Shown piece by piece: positions 56,957 through 64,000 of a DNA stretch of 64,000 nucleotides. A model generated the notes under the pieces. It worked only from the letters and a program-made list of their open reading frames with translations. It made no database searches and was not told the DNA's origin. The translations under genes and the position numbers were made by a program. The DNA is from Mycobacterium sp. GA-1285 (lineage in GTDB: Bacteria > Actinomycetota > Actinomycetes > Mycobacteriales > Mycobacteriaceae). The stretch is from positions 1 through 64,000 of the forward strand of contig NZ_LQIS01000016.1 of assembly GCF_001499905.1 (NCBI RefSeq), read 5' to 3'. The stretch's first letter is position 1. Each line of letters begins with the position of its first letter.

Positions 56957-58423
56957 ATGCCCGGTCGAATGCTCCGTGTCATCGCCGTGTCCGCGGCCTT
57001 GGCGATCGTGGTGGGTACGGGAGTCGCGTGGGGCAAGATCCGGTCGTTCGAATCCGGTATCAACCACATCTCGTCGATCGCGCTCGGCGAGGGCGGCGAA
57101 GACGGCGCGATCGACATCCTGCTCGTCGGCATGGACAGCCGCACCGACGCGCACGGCAATCCCCTGTCCGAGGAGGAACTCGCGACGCTGCGGGCGGGCG
57201 ACGACGAAGCCACGAACACCGACACGATCATCCTGATCCGCGTCCCCAACAACGGGAAGTCGGCCACCGCCATCTCCATTCCCCGCGATTCCTATGTCGA
57301 GGCACCGGGTATCGCCAAGATGAAGATCAACGGCGTTTACGGCTCTGAACACCTCGAGAAGATGACCGAGCTCGTCGAGCAGAAGGGCATGGACCCGGCC
57401 GAAGCCGAGCCGAAGGCGAAGGAGGCCGGGCGCGAAGCCCTGATCAAGACGGTGGCCAACCTCACCGGCGTCACCGTCGACCATTACGCCGAAGTTGGCC
57501 TGCTGGGCTTCGCACTGATCACCGACGCCCTCGGCGGCGTCAACGTATGCTTGAAAGAGCCTGTCTACGAACCCCTTTCAGGAGCCGACTTCCCCGCGGG
57601 CTGGCAGAAGCTGGACGGTCCGCAGGCGTTGAGCTTCGTCCGGCAGCGCCATGATCTGCCGCGCGGTGACCTCGACCGCGTGACGCGCCAGCAGGCGGTG
57701 ATGGCTTCTCTTGCGCACGAGGTGATCTCTAGCAAGACGTTGTCGAGTCCGTCCACCTTGAACCGTCTGCAGGACGCGGTCCAGCGCTCGGTCGTGCTCT
57801 CCGACGGTTGGGATGTCATGGAATTCGCCGAGCAACTGCAGAAGCTGGCCGCGGGCAACGTCGCGTTCGCCACCATCCCGGTGCTGCAGGAGAACGGCTG
57901 GAGCGACGACGGGATGCAGAGCGTGGTGCGGGTGGACCCCGCCGAGGTCAAGAGTTGGGTCGAAGGCCTGCTGCACGAGCAGGACGAGGGTAAGACCGAG
58001 GAGATCGCGTACTCGCCCGACAAGACCACCGTCGAGGTGGACAACGCCACCGAGGTCAACGGTCTGGCCGCCGCGGTGTCGCAGGTGCTGACCAGCAAGG
58101 GGTTCACCCCCGGCGCAACGGGCAACCACGAAGGCGACCCGGTGGCCAGCAGCCAGGTGCGCGCCGCCAAGATCGATGACCTTGGGGCGCAAGCGGTCTC
58201 GAAGGACCTGGGCGGATTGGCGATCGTCGAGGACCCGTCGGTGGGTCCGGGGCACGTGCGGGTGGTGCTGGCCGACGACTACACCGGGCCGGGTTCCGGC
58301 TTGGACGGCAGCAATGTTCCGACGCTGACCACCGATTCCGTGGCCGTCGGTTCGACCGGGACCGCACCGGCGCCGTCGCCGATCCTGACCGCCGGATCCG
58401 ACGATCCGGAATGCGTCAACTAG
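56957..58423 (+). CDS. LCP-family arabinogalactan-peptidoglycan ligase
   Basis: 488 aa. A single N-terminal membrane anchor (about residues 8-26), then the LytR-CpsA-Psr domain with DILLVGMDSRTD near 54-65, NTDTIILIRVP near 93-103, ISIPRDSYV near 113-121, ALSFVRQRHDLPRGDLDRVTRQQ near 225-247. The C-terminal LytR_C domain follows from about residue 350. LCP proteins attach wall polysaccharides to peptidoglycan; this locus matches Rv3267 (Lcp1). Active outside the membrane. Confidence 0.93.
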   Translation: MPGRMLRVIAVSAALAIVVGTGVAWGKIRSFESGINHISSIALGEGGEDGAIDILLVGMDSRTDAHGNPLSEEELATLRAGDDEATNTDTIILIRVPNNGKSATAISIPRDSYVEAPGIAKMKINGVYGSEHLEKMTELVEQKGMDPAEAEPKAKEAGREALIKTVANLTGVTVDHYAEVGLLGFALITDALGGVNVCLKEPVYEPLSGADFPAGWQKLDGPQALSFVRQRHDLPRGDLDRVTRQQAVMASLAHEVISSKTLSSPSTLNRLQDAVQRSVVLSDGWDVMEFAEQLQKLAAGNVAFATIPVLQENGWSDDGMQSVVRVDPAEVKSWVEGLLHEQDEGKTEEIAYSPDKTTVEVDNATEVNGLAAAVSQVLTSKGFTPGATGNHEGDPVASSQVRAAKIDDLGAQAVSKDLGGLAIVEDPSVGPGHVRVVLADDYTGPGSGLDGSNVPTLTTDSVAVGSTGTAPAPSPILTAGSDDPECVN

Positions 58424-58424
58424 C

Positions 58425-59147
58425 GTGACGACCATCAGCGGAGTCATCCTCGACCCGCTCATGGCCTCCGACCCCGCCGGTCCCCGCATCACCTACTACG
58501 ACGACGCCACCGGTGAGCGCATCGAGTTGTCCACCGCGACGCTGGCGAACTGGGCAGCCAAGACCGCCAACCTGTTACGCGACGAGTTGGGTGCGGGCCC
58601 CTCGTCACGCATCGCGGTTCTGCTGCCCGCCCACTGGCAGAGTGCGGCCGTGTTCTTCGGCATCTGGTGGATCGGTGCCGAAGTGGTGCTGGGTTCCGGG
58701 GAGCCCGCCGATGTCGCGCTGTGCACGACGGACCGGTTGGCCGAGGCCGATGAGGCGGTCGGGATGGACGGCGGAACAGGCGAGGTCGCGGTGTTGTCGC
58801 TGGACCCGTTCGGCAAGCCCGCGGCCGACCTGCCGGTCGGCGTCACCGACTACGCCACCGCCGTGCGGGTACACGGCGACCAGATCTCACCGGAGCGCAC
58901 ACCCGGCCCCGCGCTCAATGGCCGCACGGTCGACGACGTCCTCGACGCGGCGCGCGAATCCGCTGCAGCACAGGGTTTCACCGCATCCGACCGCGTGCTG
59001 TCCAGCGCGGGATGGGACACCGCCGACGACCTCGTCGACCATCTGCTGGCCGTCTTGGCCGCCGGCGCCTCGCTGGTGCAGGTGGCGAATCCCGATGCCG
59101 CGCTGGCCGACCGTCGCAGGGCGACCGAGAAGGTCACCAAGGGCTGA
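58425..59147 (+). CDS. TIGR03089 family protein (Rv3268-like)
   Basis: 240 aa starting at GTG 58425, one base after the LCP stop. GPRITYYDDATGERIELSTATLANWAAKTANLL is the N-terminal part of an AMP-binding (acyl-CoA synthetase-like) fold, but the catalytic core is absent; the TIGR03089 family is such a truncated relative. Function unknown; conserved next to the LCP gene. Confidence 0.85.
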   Translation: MTTISGVILDPLMASDPAGPRITYYDDATGERIELSTATLANWAAKTANLLRDELGAGPSSRIAVLLPAHWQSAAVFFGIWWIGAEVVLGSGEPADVALCTTDRLAEADEAVGMDGGTGEVAVLSLDPFGKPAADLPVGVTDYATAVRVHGDQISPERTPGPALNGRTVDDVLDAARESAAAQGFTASDRVLSSAGWDTADDLVDHLLAVLAAGASLVQVANPDAALADRRRATEKVTKG

Positions 59148-59158
59148 CGCCCCGGCGG

Positions 59159-60322
59159 TTACTTCAGCAGCGCGCGCGACATCACCACGCGCTGAATCTG
59201 GTTGGTGCCCTCGTAGATCTGGGTGATCTTGGCGTCGCGCATGAACCGCTCGACGGGGAAGTCGGTGGTGTAGCCGTAACCGCCGAACAGCTGGACCGCG
59301 TCGGTGGTCACCTCCATCGCGACATCGGAGGCGAAGCACTTCGACGCCGAGGAGATGAACCCGAGTTCGGACTCACCGCGTTCGGCCCTGGCGGCGGCGG
59401 AGTAGACCGTCAACCGCGCGGCTTCGATCTTCATCGCCATGTCGGCGAGCATGAACTGCACGGCCTGGAAGTCACCGATCCGCTTGCCGAACTGCTTGCG
59501 CTCCTTGACATATGCGATCGAGGCGTCGAGTGCACCCTGCGCGATGCCGACCGCCTGCGCGCCGATCGTCGGTCGGGTGTGGTCCAGGGTGGCCAGCGCG
59601 GTCTTGAAACCGGTGCCCTCTTCGCCGATGATCCGGTCGGCGGGAATCCGGCAGTTCTCGAAGTACAACTCGGTGGTGGGCGATCCCTTGATGCCCATCT
59701 TCTTCTCTTTCGCGCCGACGGAGAAGCCGGGATCGTCCTTGTGCACGACGAACGCCGAGATTCCGTTGGCCTTCTTGTCCGGATCGGTCACCGCCATGAC
59801 CGTGTACCACGTCGAGTGGCCACCGTTGGAGATCCAGCACTTCGCGCCGTTGAGCACCCACTCATCCCCCTCACGACGGGCCCTGGTGCGCATCGAGGCC
59901 GCGTCGCTGCCGGCTTCGCGCTCCGAGAGCGCGTACGACGCGACGGCTTCACCGGCGGCGATCGAGGGCAGCACCTGCTTCTTGAGTTCCTCGCTGCCGC
60001 GCAACAACAGCCCCATGGTGCCGAGCTTGTTGCAGATCGGGATCAGCGACGACGACGCACACACCCGCGCGACCTCTTCGATCACGATGCACGCCGCAAT
60101 CGAATCCCCGCCCTGACCGCCGTACTCCTCGGGAATGTGGATGGCGGCCATCCCGGAGGACGTGAGCGCCGCGAGCGCCTCGTCGGTGTAGCGCGCCTTC
60201 TCGTCCACGTCGGCCGCGTGCGGGGCGATCTCTTTCTCGCAGAGGTCGCGCAGCACCGCACGCAGTTCGTTGTGTTCGTCGGAAAGCTGGAACAGCTCGA
60301 ATGACGGGTTGCCGATGGCCAT
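59159..60322 (-). CDS. fadE25: Acyl-CoA dehydrogenase FadE25
   Basis: A 387-aa FAD-dependent acyl-CoA dehydrogenase. YALSEREAGSDAASMRTRARR near 130-150 (FAD/substrate strand), WISNGG near 163, and QLFGGYGYTTDFPVERFMRDAKITQIYEGTNQIQRVVMSRALL near the C-terminus, containing the catalytic Glu in YEGT. It removes hydrogens across the alpha-beta carbons; chain length unknown. Strongly expressed in mycobacteria. Leftward and convergent with the TIGR03089 gene. Confidence 0.94.
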   Translation of the reverse strand: MAIGNPSFELFQLSDEHNELRAVLRDLCEKEIAPHAADVDEKARYTDEALAALTSSGMAAIHIPEEYGGQGGDSIAACIVIEEVARVCASSSLIPICNKLGTMGLLLRGSEELKKQVLPSIAAGEAVASYALSEREAGSDAASMRTRARREGDEWVLNGAKCWISNGGHSTWYTVMAVTDPDKKANGISAFVVHKDDPGFSVGAKEKKMGIKGSPTTELYFENCRIPADRIIGEEGTGFKTALATLDHTRPTIGAQAVGIAQGALDASIAYVKERKQFGKRIGDFQAVQFMLADMAMKIEAARLTVYSAAARAERGESELGFISSASKCFASDVAMEVTTDAVQLFGGYGYTTDFPVERFMRDAKITQIYEGTNQIQRVVMSRALLK

Positions 60323-60373
60323 GAAAACTCCCTTGCTACTTGCCGGTGACCCTACCCCCGGGGACCCGGCGAC

Positions 60374-60886
60374 CTATTCGCCGAGGAGGCGGTCGCGCAG
60401 CGCCGCGTCCTTCTGCAGCACCGTGTCGTGCAGGTCGGCCTGAAACTGCACGACCCGCTTGCGCAGGGCGGCGTCCGCCGAAGCGAGGATCCGCACCGCC
60501 AGCAAGCCCGCGTTGCGGGCGCCTCCGATCGACACCGTGGCCACCGGCACTCCGGCAGGCATCTGCACGATCGACAGCAGCGAGTCCAGACCGTCGAGCT
60601 TGGGCAGCGGCACCGGAACGCCGATGACGGGAAGGGGGGTCGCCGACGCCACCATGCCGGGCAGGTGCGCCGCCCCACCGGCCCCGGCGATGATCACCTC
60701 GATGCCGCGGTCTGCGGCGCTCTGGGCGTACTCGAGCATGCGGACCGGCGTGCGGTGCGCGGAGACGACGCCGACTTCGAACGGCACTTCGAACTCGGCG
60801 AGCGCGTGGGCGGCGTCCTCCATCACCGGCCAGTCGCTGTCGCTGCCCATGATCAGGCCGACCCGCGGCGCAGGAGCACTACTCAT
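60374..60886 (-). CDS. purE: N5-carboxyaminoimidazole ribonucleotide mutase PurE
   Basis: 170 aa. [10 protein letters not shown] near residues 13-22 (active-site loop), [11 protein letters not shown] near 40-50, and [14 protein letters not shown] near 67-80. Class I PurE, which uses N5-CAIR made by PurK. Its ATG overlaps the end of purK by 8 bp. Start at [14 protein letters not shown]. Confidence 0.96.
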   Translation of the reverse strand: MSSAPAPRVGLIMGSDSDWPVMEDAAHALAEFEVPFEVGVVSAHRTPVRMLEYAQSAADRGIEVIIAGAGGAAHLPGMVASATPLPVIGVPVPLPKLDGLDSLLSIVQMPAGVPVATVSIGGARNAGLLAVRILASADAALRKRVVQFQADLHDTVLQKDAALRDRLLGE

Positions 60887-62099
60887 GTGGGTCCCATCCG
60901 TCCGTCCATTGCGCGTGCGACAGCCAGTGTGCCGCCCGGACCGCGCGGTCGCGCACGTCGGCGACGAACGCGTCGTCGTCAAGCGAACCGCTGGCCGGGC
61001 CGAGGATGTTGACGTGGCCGATCTTTCGGCCGGGCCGCTCGGCCTTGCCGTACAGATGGACCTTGGCCTCGGGCATCCGGGCGAACAGGTGGTGCAGTCT
61101 TTCGTCCATTGCCATCGCCGGTGTCTGTTGCGCCCCAAGCACATTGGCCATCACGGTGACCGGGGCGATCGGTGCGGTGTCGCCGAGCGGATAGTCGAGC
61201 ACCGCACGTAGATGCTGTTCGAACTGGCCGGTGTGCGCACCGTCCATGGTCCAGTGTCCGGAGTTGTGCGGGCGCATGGCGAGCTCGTTGACGAGCAGGG
61301 CACCGTCGACGGTTTCGAACAACTCGACGGCCAGCACCCCGACGACGCCGAGTTCGGCGGCCAGCCGAAGTCCCAATTGTCCAGCCGCCGAGCGCAACTC
61401 GTCATCCAGGCCCGGTGCCGGAGCGATCACCTCGACGCAGATGCCGTCGCGCTGCACGGTTTCGACCACGGGCCACGCCGCGCCCTGCCCGAACGGAGAA
61501 CGCGCCACCAGGGCCGCCAGTTCGCGCCGCAACGCGACCTTCTCCTCGACCATCACCTGCGCCCCGCCGTCCCGGTAGCGTTGCGCGGCGTCGCGCGCCT
61601 CGGCAACGTCCCCGGCTAGGGTGACCCCGCGGCCGTCGTAGCCCCCGCGCACCGTCTTGACGACGACGGGACCGCCGACACGTGCGGCGAACCCGTCGAT
61701 GTCGGAGAGCTCATCGACAGCCGCGAACCGCGGCACCGGCGCGCCGAGCACCTCCAGCCTGCGGCGCATCACGAGCTTGTCCTGAGCGTGAATCAACGCC
61801 GACGGCGCGGGAGCCACGTTCACGCCATCGGCCAGAAGCTTTTCCAGCAGTTCGCCGGGCACGTGCTCGTGATCGAACGTCAGCGCGTCGGCGCCGGAGG
61901 CGACGCGGCGCAATGCGTCGAGATCGGTGTGGGTGCCCACCACCACATCCGGGCTGACCTGCGCGGCCGGGTCGCCGGCGTCGACGGCCAGGACGCGCAG
62001 CGTCTGCCCGAGCGCGATCGCCGCCTGATGGGTCATCCTGGCCAGCTGACCACCGCCGACCATGGCCACCACGGGGGGCCCTTTGGGGTTTCGTGACAC
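60879..62099 (-). CDS. purK: N5-carboxyaminoimidazole ribonucleotide synthase PurK
   Basis: A 406-aa ATP-grasp enzyme. [17 protein letters not shown] near residues 16-32, [14 protein letters not shown] near 155-168, [29 protein letters not shown] near 265-293. Converts AIR, ATP and bicarbonate to N5-CAIR, the substrate of PurE. Forms the purK-purE operon, divergent from the GtrA gene. Confidence 0.96.
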   Translation of the reverse strand: MSRNPKGPPVVAMVGGGQLARMTHQAAIALGQTLRVLAVDAGDPAAQVSPDVVVGTHTDLDALRRVASGADALTFDHEHVPGELLEKLLADGVNVAPAPSALIHAQDKLVMRRRLEVLGAPVPRFAAVDELSDIDGFAARVGGPVVVKTVRGGYDGRGVTLAGDVAEARDAAQRYRDGGAQVMVEEKVALRRELAALVARSPFGQGAAWPVVETVQRDGICVEVIAPAPGLDDELRSAAGQLGLRLAAELGVVGVLAVELFETVDGALLVNELAMRPHNSGHWTMDGAHTGQFEQHLRAVLDYPLGDTAPIAPVTVMANVLGAQQTPAMAMDERLHHLFARMPEAKVHLYGKAERPGRKIGHVNILGPASGSLDDDAFVADVRDRAVRAAHWLSHAQWTDGWDPHE

Positions 62100-62187
62100 G
62101 TCCTCATGGTGTCATGACGTCCCGGTGGCCTTGTTCCCATGTATCGGCCGCGACCTGCATAGGTACACGTAGGCTGCGGTATTTCCG

Positions 62188-62193
62188 TACACT
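62188..62193 (+). promoter_or_regulatory. Candidate -10 of a leaderless promoter for gtrA
   Basis: TACACT (TANNNT) ends 8 nt before GTG 62202. No ribosome-binding site is evident. Confidence 0.45.
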
Positions 62194-62201
62194 GCGCTGT
62201 T

Positions 62202-62876
62202 GTGTCCTTTACCGATGCGACGATCGCACGGCTGCCCCGCCCGGTACGGCCGTATTTCGAGCGGCATCACGAACTGATCAAATTCGCGATCGTCGGCGCG
62301 ACGACGTTCGTCATCGACACGTCGGTCTTCTACACGCTCAAGCTCACCGTTCTCGAGCCCAAACCGGTCACGGCCAAGATCATCGCCGGCATCGTCGCGG
62401 TGATCGCGTCCTACATCCTCAACCGCGAGTGGAGCTTCCGTGACCGCGGCGGGCGGGAGCGTCATCACGAGGCGCTGTTGTTCTTCGGCGTCAGCGGGGT
62501 CGGCGTGCTGTTGAGCATGGCTCCGCTGTGGTTCTCCAGTTACGTGCTGATGTTGCGGGTGCCCGAAGTCAGCCTGACCGTGGAGAACATCGCCGACTTC
62601 ATCTCCGCCTACATCATCGGGAACCTGCTGCAGATGGCGTTCCGGTTCTGGGCATTCCGGCGCTGGGTGTTCCCCGACGAGTTCGGCCGCAACCCCGATC
62701 GGGCGATGGAGTCGCTCACCGCGGGCGGGCTCGCCGAACTCCTCGAGGATCACCACGAGGGCCTCACCTCCGACCGCGAGGGCAACGTCACCCCGCTTCG
62801 CCGCCCGGGTCGACGCGCCGGACGCGCAGCTCAGCTCGGCGACTCCTCCGAGCCCAGAGTGTCGAAGACCTCGTGA
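62202..62876 (+). CDS. GtrA-family membrane protein
   Basis: 224 aa, Rv3277-like. Four membrane segments: IKFAIVGATTFVIDTSVFY (27-45), IIAGIVAVIASYILNREWSF (62-82), LFFGVSGVGVLLSMAPLWFS (93-112) and ISAYIIGNLLQMAFRFWAFR (134-154), matching GtrA, which moves lipid-linked sugars across membranes. The C-terminus is a polar ~70-residue tail. The last 46 bp overlap the opposite-strand PH-domain gene. GTG start 62202. Confidence 0.9.
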   Translation: MSFTDATIARLPRPVRPYFERHHELIKFAIVGATTFVIDTSVFYTLKLTVLEPKPVTAKIIAGIVAVIASYILNREWSFRDRGGRERHHEALLFFGVSGVGVLLSMAPLWFSSYVLMLRVPEVSLTVENIADFISAYIIGNLLQMAFRFWAFRRWVFPDEFGRNPDRAMESLTAGGLAELLEDHHEGLTSDREGNVTPLRRPGRRAGRAAQLGDSSEPRVSKTS

Positions 62877-63349
62877 TACAGCAGCGAGTGGACCCGTTCC
62901 ACTCGCGGGATGTCGTGGAACTCCAGTGGGTCGTGCGCCGCTGACTCGATGATCAGCGTGCCGGTCCGCACAACGCGGTCGAGCAGGCCGTGCCGGAACT
63001 CGACGCTGTTGATCCGCGCCAGCGGGATGTCGATTCCGGACCGGGTGAGCACCCCGTGGCGGAACATCACCCGACGATCGGTGATCACGAAGTGCGTCGT
63101 CCACCAGTTGAGGAATGGCCAGATCGTCAGCCACCCGGCGATGACCAGCCAGATCCCGGCGATCACGATCAGCACGGCGTTGCGGGCGGTCTGGTCCCAG
63201 TCGGTGTTGTCGACGTAGCCGCCCAGTAACGCGGCCACCGCGGTCGTGAACAACAACGCCGCCACTGGCCCGATCAACCGTTTCCAATGCGGATGCCGGT
63301 GGAGCACCACCTGCTCGTCGGAGGCGAGCACGTTGTCCGGGTAACCCAT
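62831..63349 (-). CDS. Bacterial PH-domain membrane protein (YdbS/DUF304-like)
   Basis: 172 aa. Two membrane helices (about 27-46 and 60-80) followed by a soluble bPH domain with TTHFVITDRRVMFRHGVLTRSGIDIPLARINSVEFRHGLLDRVVRTGTLII. Rv3278c-like. Function unknown; often linked to envelope stress. It is downstream of birA and its tail overlaps gtrA. Confidence 0.88.
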   Translation of the reverse strand: MGYPDNVLASDEQVVLHRHPHWKRLIGPVAALLFTTAVAALLGGYVDNTDWDQTARNAVLIVIAGIWLVIAGWLTIWPFLNWWTTHFVITDRRVMFRHGVLTRSGIDIPLARINSVEFRHGLLDRVVRTGTLIIESAAHDPLEFHDIPRVERVHSLLYHEVFDTLGSEESPS

Positions 63350-63369
63350 GCGATGACCTTAAGGCGAAA

Positions 63370-64000
63370 TTACTGGTCGGCGCGCAGATGGACGATGTCG
63401 CCTGCCGATACCGTCACCGACCGCCCGTCGGCCTCGATGACCAGCCGGCCCTGCTCGTCGACGTCTCGAACCACGCCGACGACCTGCTGATCCCCGGGCA
63501 GCAAGGCACGGACCCGCTGACCCAACGTGAGGCTGCGGGCGCGGTAGTCGGCGGCGAGGCCGGCGTCGGCGCCCCCTGCTCGAGCCCATGATTCGACGCG
63601 GTTGCCCAGTTCGTGCAGGAGCCGCACGAGCAGGCGTTGCCGGTCGGGCGCCGGGACGCCGAGGTCCAGCAGCGAGATGGCCCCCTCGACGCCGACATCC
63701 TCGGCGCGTAGCGAGACGTTGAGCCCGACACCGATCACGACGGCCTGCTGACCCCCGGCGACTTCGGCCAGAATTCCCGCCAGCTTGCCGCCTCCGGCGA
63801 GGACGTCGTTGGGCCACTTCAATCCCGCGGTCACACCCGTGTCGGCGACCGCGTCGACGACGGCCACTCCGGTCGCCAGCGGCAGCCAGCCCCAGGCGGA
63901 GCTGGGCGCTGCGCTCGCGTCGACCGCCACCGACATCGTGATCTGCGTGAACGGCGTCCCCGACCAGCTGCGGCCCCGGCGACCGCGGCCGGCGGTCTGG
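63370..64000 (-). CDS. birA: Biotin-protein ligase BirA (5' end beyond window)
   Basis: The 3' ~210 codons of a group I biotin ligase. Reading from the window edge, QTAGRGRRGRSWSG is the conserved GRGRxGRxW biotin/ATP loop, followed by LKWPNDVLAGGGKLAGILAE (KWPND and the active-site Lys region) and VVIGVGLNVSL. The ATG at 63936 is internal. It biotinylates acyl-CoA carboxylases, and possibly the biotinyl-domain protein encoded at 6740. The start lies past 64000. Confidence 0.94.
   Translation of the reverse strand, partial: QTAGRGRRGRSWSGTPFTQITMSVAVDASAAPSSAWGWLPLATGVAVVDAVADTGVTAGLKWPNDVLAGGGKLAGILAEVAGGQQAVVIGVGLNVSLRAEDVGVEGAISLLDLGVPAPDRQRLLVRLLHELGNRVESWARAGGADAGLAADYRARSLTLGQRVRALLPGDQQVVGVVRDVDEQGRLVIEADGRSVTVSAGDIVHLRADQ

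Noticed and set aside
57565..58492. Long open frames antisense to the LCP gene
   Set aside because: Low-complexity shadows of the LCP coding sequence.

Overview
The window is high-GC actinobacterial DNA from a mycobacterium, most likely an environmental rapid grower (Mycolicibacterium type). Its gene order closely follows the M. tuberculosis block from about Rv3213c to Rv3279c: parA-like/gpm2/entC, whiB1/pdtaS, rshA/sigH, aroA/rsgA/desA3, secA1/hpf, lpqB/mtrB/mtrA/tmk, sahH/alkX/rubB/rubA/alkB, manA/manB, whiB2/fbiA/fbiB, manC/wbbL/lcp, fadE25/purE/purK/gtrA/birA. Genus and marker calls rest on remembered protein families; no search was run.

Layout. 1-130: tail of an IS630-type transposase. 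132-7203: ParA-like ATPase, phosphatase, isochorismate synthase and acetyltransferase run, lipid kinase, whiB1, PdtaS sensor kinase, biotinyl-like protein, and a 30-codon ribosomal protein bL37 gene. 7227-12286: SigH/RshA redox-stress pair, an SDR, a DUF2236 oxygenase flanked by two related mini membrane proteins, an enoyl-CoA hydratase and its TetR regulator. 12328-20588: methyltransferase remnant, SRAP abasic-site protein, aroA, rsgA, and the DesA3 desaturase with its reductase under a shared 27-bp operator, then a BCCT transporter. 20650-33783: Tgs3-like acyltransferase, secA1, hpf with a tandemly repeated tail, comF-like gene, DUF2252, and the lpqB-mtrB-mtrA-tmk signalling cluster. 33823-38227: accessory stretch with DUF2254, two truncated genes meeting at a deletion joint, a secreted lipase and DUF899. 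38296-45144: sahH, the alkane hydroxylase operon, amino-acid permease, FAD oxidoreductase. 45187-64000: mannose-activation and cell-wall genes, F420 biosynthesis (fbiA, fbiB), an apparent rmlD remnant, LCP ligase, fadE25, purE/purK, GtrA and the 3' part of birA.

How genes work together: manA, manB and manC make GDP-mannose; wbbL adds rhamnose to the cell-wall linker and the LCP protein ligates arabinogalactan to peptidoglycan; alkB, rubA and rubB form a hydroxylase electron-transfer chain repressed by alkX; desA3 and its reductase form an oleate-forming pair; mtrA/mtrB/lpqB couple envelope sensing to division.

Odd features: three decayed loci (methyltransferase, DUF421/MFS joint, rmlD), large inverted repeats near 8.4 kb and 38.2 kb, a recurrent leaderless-promoter pattern (TANNNT then 6-8 nt then ATG/GTG), a 5-codon upstream ORF overlapping the DUF808 start, and degenerate catalytic motifs in the Tgs3-like and metallopeptidase-like proteins.
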